Assembly (NCBI GenBank): GCA_031426185.1
Contig: JANPKV010000391.1
Location: 1 to 12,360, forward strand
DNA length: 12,360 nt
Origin: JAJNPS01 sp031426185
GTDB taxonomy: Bacteria; Pseudomonadota; Alphaproteobacteria; Rhodobacterales; Rhodobacteraceae
Direction: 5' to 3'
The translations under genes and the position numbers were made by a program. Positions 7,350 through 12,360 of the stretch are shown piece by piece. Below the pieces are notes generated by a model. That model was not told the origin of the DNA and made no database searches. It saw only the letters and a list, made by a program, of their open reading frames with translations. Position 1 is the first letter of the stretch; every line of letters starts with the position of its first letter.

Positions 7350-8168
7350 ATGACTTCCCGTCCCCTGCTTGGCGCGGCACTCTGCCGTTCCAGCCTTTCC
7401 GCCCATGTCGACTGGCTGCGCGAAGCGCCGCGAGACCTGGAACTCCAGCACTTCGTCGAAGCCGATATTCTGGACGGCGACTGGTCGGGTCTTGCCGCAG
7501 AGGTCAACCAGCTCTTGGACGGACACAAAGGCCGCCGTGGCATCCACGGCCCGTTCTGGGGCTTTACCGTCGCCTCTTACGACCCGGAGGTGCGCCGGAT
7601 CGTCGCCCGCAGAATGACCCAGGCCCTTGACGTTTGTGAAGCTGTCGGCGGCACGCATGTCGTGATCCATTCCCCGGTCACAACCTGGGGTCATAACCAC
7701 CGCGGCCTCTATCCGACCGACACCGACCGGATGCTTTCTGCCGCTCGCGATACGCTGGGCGCCGCGCTGAGGCGGGCCGAGGATATGGGCGTGACCTTCG
7801 TTCTGGAAAACATCGAGGACATCGAGCCCAACGACCGGGCGATGCTGTGCGAGGCGCTGGGGTGGCAGGCGTTGGAGCTGTCGGTTGACACCGGGCATGC
7901 ACATTACGCCCACGTGTCGACCGGCGCGCCGCCAGTGGATTTCTACATCCGCGCCGCCGGGTCCCGACTGGGCCATGTGCATCTGCAGGACGCCGACGGC
8001 TTTGCGGACCGGCACTGGCAGATCGGGCACGGCACGATCCTGTGGCAGTCGGTCTTTGCCGCCATCATCCAGACCGGAGCCAACCCGAGGCTGATCCTGG
8101 AGCTGCGCGACAAGGCGGGCATTCTCCCCTCGGCCCAGTATCTGAAATCGCTGGGCATCGCCGAATGA
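7350..8168 (+). CDS. Xylose-isomerase-like TIM-barrel protein (sugar phosphate isomerase/epimerase family)
   Basis: A 272-residue protein of the AP-endonuclease-2/xylose-isomerase-like TIM-barrel superfamily. ATG 7350 is used because AGGA at 7337-7340 stands 9 nt before it; an ATG at 7340 is in another frame. Metal-ligand positions typical of the fold are visible: His66 (GIHGPF), His107 (VVIHSP), Glu153 (FVLENIED), Asp180 and His183 (SVDTGHAH), His209/His211 with Asp214 (GHVHLQDADG), the DxHxxxGxG-like segment at 220-228 and Glu251 (LILELRD). These residues would hold one or two divalent metals. Members isomerise or epimerise sugars or keto-compounds, and a few cleave phosphoesters, so the label is generic. 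It overlaps the phosphodiesterase start by ATGA and stands upstream of ugp genes, suggesting that it acts on a product of phosphodiester breakdown. Confidence 0.8.
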   Translation: MTSRPLLGAALCRSSLSAHVDWLREAPRDLELQHFVEADILDGDWSGLAAEVNQLLDGHKGRRGIHGPFWGFTVASYDPEVRRIVARRMTQALDVCEAVGGTHVVIHSPVTTWGHNHRGLYPTDTDRMLSAARDTLGAALRRAEDMGVTFVLENIEDIEPNDRAMLCEALGWQALELSVDTGHAHYAHVSTGAPPVDFYIRAAGSRLGHVHLQDADGFADRHWQIGHGTILWQSVFAAIIQTGANPRLILELRDKAGILPSAQYLKSLGIAE

Positions 8169-8968
8169 GCGCGCTCAAGTTCGTCGTTCTGTCTGACCTG
8201 CACCTTGGTCCGCCGGGTGCGCCGGTCAATGGCCTGGATACCGGCACGCGCCTCGGCGAGGCGGTCGAGGTCATCACCCGCGACCACGCCGACGCAGCCT
8301 TTGTCCTGCTGGCCGGAGATCTGGCCGACCGAGGCGAGGTGGCGGCCTACCACCATCTGCGCGACCGCATCGCGCGGCTGCCGATGCCCGTGCACATCAC
8401 GTTGGGCAACCACGATGATCGCGTCGCCTTCCTGTCGGTCTTCGGAACCGATCTTGACGATCCGCAAGGCCGGGTCTCGGAGGTCATCGACGCGGGCGGG
8501 CACCGGATCGTCCTTCTGGACACGACCGAGCCGGGTCTTGTCGGCGGGAGGCTTTGCCAGGGGCGGCTGGACTGGCTGGACGCGCGGCTGACCGAGGCCC
8601 GGAACCGTCCAGTGATCGTGGTCCAGCACCACCACGCCAACCCGCTGTCGCTGCCGGTGGACGAAATCATCCTGGAAAATGCCGACGACTATGTCGCTGT
8701 CCTGCAGCGCCACCCCCAGGTGCGTCAGGTCATCGCGGGCCATGTTCATCTGCCCTCGACGGCCGTCTGGCGCGGCATTCCGATGACGACGATGGCGGGG
8801 TCGCATTACTCGGTGACGCCGCATGTTCCGGGGGTTCCGGGCCGTCAAAGCCAGTTGGAAGGCCCGGCGCAGATGGCGGTGGTCCTCGCCTCGGCTGATG
8901 GGGTAACCGTGCATTTCCAGGATCACGGAGAACGGCATCTGACGCTGGCACCCGGCCTTTTCCACTAG
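8165..8968 (+). CDS. Class III metallophosphodiesterase (GpdQ/CpdA-like)
   Basis: A 267-residue calcineurin-like phosphoesterase. All metal-binding blocks are in order: Asp11 and His13 (SDLHLG), Asp52 (AGDLADRG), Asn82 and His83 (GNHDD), His155-157 (VQHHH), and His193 with His195 (GHVH). This arrangement and length match GpdQ glycerophosphodiesterase and CpdA cAMP phosphodiesterase. No signal peptide is present, so it is cytoplasmic. It follows the TIM-barrel gene with an ATGA overlap and precedes ugpB by 184 nt. Given the ugp importer next door, release of glycerol-3-phosphate (or an analogous phosphomonoester) from imported diesters is the favoured role; cyclic-nucleotide hydrolysis is the main alternative. 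The start at 8165 is set by the coupling; the frame is open further upstream without a ribosome-binding site. Confidence 0.87.
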   Translation: MSALKFVVLSDLHLGPPGAPVNGLDTGTRLGEAVEVITRDHADAAFVLLAGDLADRGEVAAYHHLRDRIARLPMPVHITLGNHDDRVAFLSVFGTDLDDPQGRVSEVIDAGGHRIVLLDTTEPGLVGGRLCQGRLDWLDARLTEARNRPVIVVQHHHANPLSLPVDEIILENADDYVAVLQRHPQVRQVIAGHVHLPSTAVWRGIPMTTMAGSHYSVTPHVPGVPGRQSQLEGPAQMAVVLASADGVTVHFQDHGERHLTLAPGLFH

Positions 8969-8998
8969 GCGCGGGTGCGGCACTAACCCTATTCCTGA

Positions 8999-9021
8999 CC
9001 CGCCGGGCATCGTCCGGCGGG
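8999..9021 (+). terminator. Possible terminator hairpin after the phosphodiesterase gene
   Basis: CCCGCCGG (8999-9006) and CCGGCGGG (9014-9021) pair over 8 bp around a 7-nt loop, 30 nt after the stop codon. The following bases (ACTTGGTCATTTCG) are only moderately T-rich, so it is a weak intrinsic terminator at best. Together with a candidate promoter further on, it suggests that ugpB begins a separate transcript, possibly with some read-through. Confidence 0.5.
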
Positions 9022-9073
9022 ACTTGGTCATTTCGATTCAAGCAACTGAAATATAACGTATTTTCTAGATACA

Positions 9074-9091
9074 TTGTCGCGTTCTTGTCAT
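9074..9091 (+). promoter_or_regulatory. Candidate Pho box (PhoB site) upstream of ugpB
   Basis: TTGTCGC (9074-9080) and TTGTCAT (9085-9091) form two 7-mers spaced by 4 nt, so 11 bp start to start, exactly the layout of a PhoB site. The second half matches CTGTCAT at 6 of 7 positions; the first at 4 of 7. In other bacteria ugp genes belong to the Pho regulon and are induced by phosphate starvation. The placement 10 nt before a -10-like element supports the call. Confidence 0.5.
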
Positions 9092-9101
9092 CGAATCCTT
9101 T

Positions 9102-9107
9102 CATAAC
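9102..9107 (+). promoter_or_regulatory. Candidate -10 element of the ugpB promoter
   Basis: CATAAC matches TATAAT at 4 of 6 positions and starts 11 nt after the end of the candidate Pho box, the usual distance when PhoB replaces a -35 box. Transcription would begin near 9114, leaving a leader of about 40 nt before the ATG of ugpB. No recognisable -35 box is present, which also fits an activator-dependent promoter. Confidence 0.4.
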
Positions 9108-9152
9108 GTCGCTGTGCTGCACCCGTGGCAGCTTCAAATGGAGACAGGGAAG

Positions 9153-10478
9153 ATGACCCAGAGACTTGCCACCGCCGCGCTGGTGTTTGCCGCCACCGCT
9201 GGCTCGGCCTCGGCCGAAAAGATCAAGTTCGAATACTGGTATGGCCTGACCGGCGACCTCGGTGCCGTCGTGGCCGAGACCTGCAACCGCTTCAACGCCT
9301 CTCAGGACCAGTTCGAGGCCGTCTGTGTCGGCCAGGACGGCTATGAGAAGGCCGTGCAGAACACCATCGCCGCCTTCCGCGCAGGCAAACACCCCACGCT
9401 GCTGCAGTCCTTTGACGCAGGCACTGCCGACCTGATGCTTTCGGGCGAATTTTACCCCGTCACCCAACTGATGGCCGATACCGGCGTCACCGTGGACTGG
9501 ACCGACTACTTCCCCGGGATCGCCAACTACTATTCGTCCAAGTCGGGGGAATTCTTCTCGATGCCCTGGAACTCGTCGACACCGGTCTACTACTTCAACA
9601 AGGACCAGTTCGCGAAGGCCGGGATCACCGAAGCTCCTGTCACCTGGGAAGGCATGGCAGAGGCGTTCAAGGCGCTGAAAGCTTCCGGCCAGGCCTGCTC
9701 GCTCGCCTATGCCCCGTCGTCCTGGATCGATCTCGAGCAGTTCTCGATGGCGCACAACATTCCCGTCGCCTCGAACAACAACGGCTATGACGGGCTGGAC
9801 ACTGAACTTCTGTTCAACACCACGCTGCATGTCCAGCACATGGAGAACATCCAGCGCTGGATCACCGAAGGCTACGCCCTTCTGCGGACCCAGGCCGCCG
9901 GCAAGACCTCACGCGACAGCTTTGTCGAAGGTGAATGCTCGGTCTTCTTCTCGTCGATCGCGGACCATAACACGATCCACAAGCTGACTCCGGCCTTTGG
10001 CTGGGATGTGCAGATCATCCCGACCTATGAAGGGGTGGAACGCCACAACACCGTCGTCGGCGGCGCATCCCTCTGGGTGCTGGCCGGCAAGACCGAGGAC
10101 GAATACAAGGCTGCCGCGTCCTATCTGGCCTTCCTGGCCACCAAGCCGGAACAGCAGTTCCTCTTGGAAAACACGGGCTACATCCCGGTCACGAAGTCGA
10201 CCTACGAGGCCCTGCTGGCCGAAGGCTTCTACGCCAAGGCCCCCTATCTCAACCGCGACATTGCGATGAAGTCTCTGACCTACACCGAGCCGACCGAACT
10301 GACCCGCGGCATCCGCCTGGGTGGCATGATCCAGATCCGCTCGGAGTGGCAGTCCGAGGTCGAAGCGGCCCTGGCCGGGCAGAAAACGATGAAAGAGGCG
10401 CTCGACAACGCCGTGTCGCGCGGGAACGATCAGCTGACCCGCTTTGCACAAACCTACGCGGGCAAGTCCTTCCCCTAA
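9153..10478 (+). CDS. ugpB: sn-Glycerol-3-phosphate ABC transporter periplasmic binding protein UgpB
   Basis: Periplasmic binding protein that delivers glycerol-3-phosphate or glycerophosphodiesters to the UgpAE permease; 441 residues, close to the 438 of E. coli UgpB. ATG 9153 is chosen because GGAGA (9140-9144) lies 8 nt before it and the product then opens with a clean signal peptide, TQRLATAALVF through SASA, cleaved after residue 21. Alignment by eye with E. coli UgpB is good along the whole length: AAFRAGKHPTLLQ near 73-85, NSSTPVYYFNKDQFAKAGI near 140-158, SSWIDLEQFS, ASNNNGYDG, GGASLWVLAGK, GYIPVTKS and RGIRLGGMIQIR. The conserved Trp of SWIDLE and Ser/Tyr positions that line the E. 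coli ligand pocket are kept. Start of the ugpBAE unit. Confidence 0.95.
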   Translation: MTQRLATAALVFAATAGSASAEKIKFEYWYGLTGDLGAVVAETCNRFNASQDQFEAVCVGQDGYEKAVQNTIAAFRAGKHPTLLQSFDAGTADLMLSGEFYPVTQLMADTGVTVDWTDYFPGIANYYSSKSGEFFSMPWNSSTPVYYFNKDQFAKAGITEAPVTWEGMAEAFKALKASGQACSLAYAPSSWIDLEQFSMAHNIPVASNNNGYDGLDTELLFNTTLHVQHMENIQRWITEGYALLRTQAAGKTSRDSFVEGECSVFFSSIADHNTIHKLTPAFGWDVQIIPTYEGVERHNTVVGGASLWVLAGKTEDEYKAAASYLAFLATKPEQQFLLENTGYIPVTKSTYEALLAEGFYAKAPYLNRDIAMKSLTYTEPTELTRGIRLGGMIQIRSEWQSEVEAALAGQKTMKEALDNAVSRGNDQLTRFAQTYAGKSFP

Positions 10479-10487
10479 CCGCTATTC

Positions 10488-10511
10488 GGCGCGGCCTGCC
10501 AAGGCCGCGCC
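10488..10511 (+). promoter_or_regulatory. Perfect 10-bp stem-loop between ugpB and ugpA
   Basis: GGCGCGGCCT (10488-10497) pairs perfectly with AGGCCGCGCC (10502-10511) around a GCCA loop. It starts 9 nt after the ugpB stop. The bases after it (CTTCTCATTTT) are T-rich but broken, so partial termination is possible along with protection of the ugpB message. The result would be more binding protein than permease, which binding-protein importers need. Function is inferred. Confidence 0.7.
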
Positions 10512-10533
10512 CTTCTCATTTTGGGGGACCAAC

Positions 10534-11415
10534 ATGCGCCGCGCCTATTTCAAGTTCAGCTGGATCGCTGCCGCGCTGTTGGCACCGCAGCTTCTGATCA
10601 TCTTCGTATTCTTCTACTGGCCTTCCGCACAGGCCCTCTACTGGGCATTCACGCTGGAGCAGCCCTGGGGCGGCGGCAATACCTGGGTGGGCTTCGACAA
10701 CTTCCGCAACGTGCTGAGCGACCCCTACTATTGGGGGTCGGTCCGGGTGTCGGTGATCTATGCACTGGCCACGACGGTGCTGGCGATGTCGATGGCGCTA
10801 ACGCTCGCGATCTTCGTCGACAGGCAGCTTGCAGGCTACAAGGCCTACCGGGTCGCGATCATCTGGCCGTATGCCGTCGCCGCCCCGGCTGTGGGCCTTG
10901 CGTTTCAGTTCGTGTTCAATCCAGGCGCGGGGATATTCAGTTACATCAACACAATCGCCCCGGGCTGGTGGGACCTGTCGAAATACCCCTGGCAGGCCGT
11001 CACGGCCATTGTCGTGGCCGGCGCATGGAAGCAGGTCGCCTACAGTTTCGTCTTCTTCCTGGCAGCACTCCAATCCATCCCCCGCAGCCTGACCGAGGCC
11101 GCCGCAATGGATGGCGCGCGCCCGCTGCGCCGGATGGTGGACCTGCAACTGCCACTGCTGACGCCGACGTTCTTCTTCCTTCTGGTGATCAATATCACCG
11201 ACAGCTTTACCGACAGCTTCGGCATCGTCGACACGCTGACTGGCGGCGGCCCGTTCCGGGCCACGGACCTGATGGTCTACAAGATCTACGCCGACGGGTT
11301 CCGGGGCTTTGATTACTCGGGTGCCGCCGCTCAATCCATCATCCTGATGCTTCTCGTCATGGCGCTGACCTTCGTGCAGTTCCGGTACGTCGAGAAGCGC
11401 GTCCACTACACCTAA
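10534..11415 (+). CDS. ugpA: Glycerol-3-phosphate ABC transporter permease UgpA
   Basis: Inner-membrane permease of 293 residues (E. coli UgpA is 295). The frame is open from 10444 within ugpB, but ATG 10534 is chosen because GGGGGA (10523-10528) lies 5 nt before it. The first hydrophobic segment (IAAALLAPQLLIIFVFFYWP) starts near residue 11, and five more follow. Strong UgpA matches are WKQVAYSFVFFLAALQSIPRS near 165-185 and FDNFRN near 54-59; the ATPase-contact loop EAAAMDGARPLRR begins at 188, with LPLLTP at 206-211. The C-terminus VQFRYVEKRVHYT also matches. It pairs with UgpE, encoded 11 nt downstream. Confidence 0.95.
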   Translation: MRRAYFKFSWIAAALLAPQLLIIFVFFYWPSAQALYWAFTLEQPWGGGNTWVGFDNFRNVLSDPYYWGSVRVSVIYALATTVLAMSMALTLAIFVDRQLAGYKAYRVAIIWPYAVAAPAVGLAFQFVFNPGAGIFSYINTIAPGWWDLSKYPWQAVTAIVVAGAWKQVAYSFVFFLAALQSIPRSLTEAAAMDGARPLRRMVDLQLPLLTPTFFFLLVINITDSFTDSFGIVDTLTGGGPFRATDLMVYKIYADGFRGFDYSGAAAQSIILMLLVMALTFVQFRYVEKRVHYT

Positions 11416-11426
11416 GGGGGCCGCAA

Positions 11427-12356
11427 ATGATCGAACGCACGCCTATCCTGAACATCGCGACCCATGCGATCCTGGTCTTCGGGCTGATCCTGATCCTTGT
11501 GCCGATCTGGCTGGCCTTTGTCGGAGCCACGTTGACCCTGCAAGAGGTGAACAGCGCTCCGATCGAGCTTTGGCCGGGCGACCAGCTTCTCGTCAACCTG
11601 CGCGAGGCCTGGGCGCTGTCGGACTTCGGCCAGAAGTTCGTCAACACGCTGATCGTCGCGACCGGAGTTGTCGTGGGCAAGATCACCCTGGCCTGCATCA
11701 CCGCTTTCGCCCTGGTGTTCTTCAACTTCCGCGGTCGAATGCTGATCTTCTGGATGATCTTCATCACCCTTATGCTGCCATTGGAGGTGCGGATCGTTCC
11801 CACCTACGCCGTGGCCGCCAACGCGCTGACGCCGTTCCAGACCATCATGGACTGGACCGGGATTAGCTGGCTGATCACGACGGTGTCCGGCATCGAGGTC
11901 GCGCTGGAGTGGAACCTGCTGAACTCCTATACCGGCCTGATCCTTCCCCTCGTCGCCACCGCCACCGGCACGTTCCTCTACCGCCAGTTCTTCCTCACCA
12001 TTCCGGACGAGCTGGTCGAGGCCGCGCGGATGGACGGCGCGGGGCCGCTGCGCTTTCTGTGGGACATCCTGATCCCGCTGTCGAAGACCAACATCGCCGC
12101 GCTGGCAACGATCATGTTCGTCTATGCCTGGAACCAGTATCTCTGGCCGCTTCTGGTCGTCACAGACCGGGCAAACTACGGGATGGTCGTGGTGCAGCTT
12201 TCCGACCTCGTTCCCGACCAGCTGACCACCGGCGGCGGCACGCCCACCTGGCATCTTGCGATGGCCGCGACCCTGGCCGTCATGCTGCCCCCCATCGCCA
12301 TCGTCATCCTCATGCAGCGCTGGTTCGTGCGCGGCCTGATCAACACCGACAAGTGA
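11427..12356 (+). CDS. ugpE: Glycerol-3-phosphate ABC transporter permease UgpE
   Basis: Second inner-membrane permease of the importer, 309 residues. GGGGG at 11416-11420 stands 6 nt before ATG 11427. Matches to E. coli UgpE are clear: WMIFITLMLPLEVRIVPT near 109-126, TFLYRQFF near 182-189, the ATPase-contact loop EAARMDGAGPLRF from 198 with IPLSK, WNQYLWPLLVVTD near 235-247, and the C-terminal MQRWFVRGL. It is about 28 residues longer than the 281-residue E. coli protein; the extra segment is at about residues 135-163, between the PTYAVAANA strand and LLNSYTGL, and should sit in a periplasmic or loop region. The gene ends 4 nt before the window edge; the ATPase gene ugpC is expected next. 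Confidence 0.95.
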   Translation: MIERTPILNIATHAILVFGLILILVPIWLAFVGATLTLQEVNSAPIELWPGDQLLVNLREAWALSDFGQKFVNTLIVATGVVVGKITLACITAFALVFFNFRGRMLIFWMIFITLMLPLEVRIVPTYAVAANALTPFQTIMDWTGISWLITTVSGIEVALEWNLLNSYTGLILPLVATATGTFLYRQFFLTIPDELVEAARMDGAGPLRFLWDILIPLSKTNIAALATIMFVYAWNQYLWPLLVVTDRANYGMVVVQLSDLVPDQLTTGGGTPTWHLAMAATLAVMLPPIAIVILMQRWFVRGLINTDK

Positions 12357-12360
12357 GGCA

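Noticed and set aside
9085..9104. TTGTCAT and CTTTCAT at 9085-9104 as a Pho box
   Set aside because: They are 13 bp apart start to start rather than 11; the pair 9074-9091 has the right spacing.
7943..9839. Two long minus-strand open frames (362 and 369 codons) opposite the phosphodiesterase and ugpB
   Set aside because: Both lie antisense to well-supported genes and carry no recognisable motif; they are by-products of GC-biased third positions.

Overview
The window is GC-rich (by eye about 62-65%), densely coding DNA. It looks alphaproteobacterial, most likely a Rhodobacteraceae/Roseobacter-type or related soil or marine bacterium. This rests on codon use, on short overlapping gene junctions (ATGA), and on the mix of two carbohydrate/organophosphate ABC importers with small oxidoreductases. 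No mobile element, CRISPR array, tRNA or rRNA was recognised.

Region A (1-4387, plus strand) is the distal part of a sugar-uptake operon. It runs: C-terminal part of a periplasmic sugar-binding protein, a perfect 11-bp stem-loop, a ribose/fructose-type permease, a single-domain ABC ATPase (FrcBCA-like order), an aldose-1-epimerase-like protein, and a D-2-hydroxyacid dehydrogenase. The last three genes are joined by 4-nt ATGA overlaps. The likely logic is import of a sugar or sugar-like compound, handling of its anomeric form, and redox conversion of a hydroxyacid. The substrate cannot be read from the sequence.

Region B (4388-7349) is an interlude. A YhbW-type luciferase-like flavin monooxygenase (plus) converges on a zinc-dependent medium-chain alcohol dehydrogenase (minus). 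Two poorly explained non-coding stretches lie around them, 4388-4665 and 6824-7349. The second holds a nested palindrome (7002-7072) and a repeated motif close to the next operon.

Region C (7350-12360, plus strand) is an organophosphate locus. A xylose-isomerase-like TIM-barrel protein overlaps by ATGA with a class III (GpdQ/CpdA-type) metallophosphodiesterase. Then come ugpB, ugpA and ugpE of a glycerol-3-phosphate/glycerophosphodiester importer, with ugpC expected just beyond the right edge. A candidate Pho box and a well-spaced -10 element lie before ugpB. A 10-mer from that box recurs upstream of the TIM-barrel gene, hinting that both units answer to the same regulator. The proposed role is scavenging of glycerophosphodiesters or similar phosphodiesters: import, hydrolysis by the phosphodiesterase, and processing by the TIM-barrel enzyme.

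Most of the window is recognisable family content. The least explained parts are the epimerase-like/dehydrogenase pair in region A, the TIM-barrel/phosphodiesterase pair tied to ugp, and the 526-nt spacer between 6824 and 7349.
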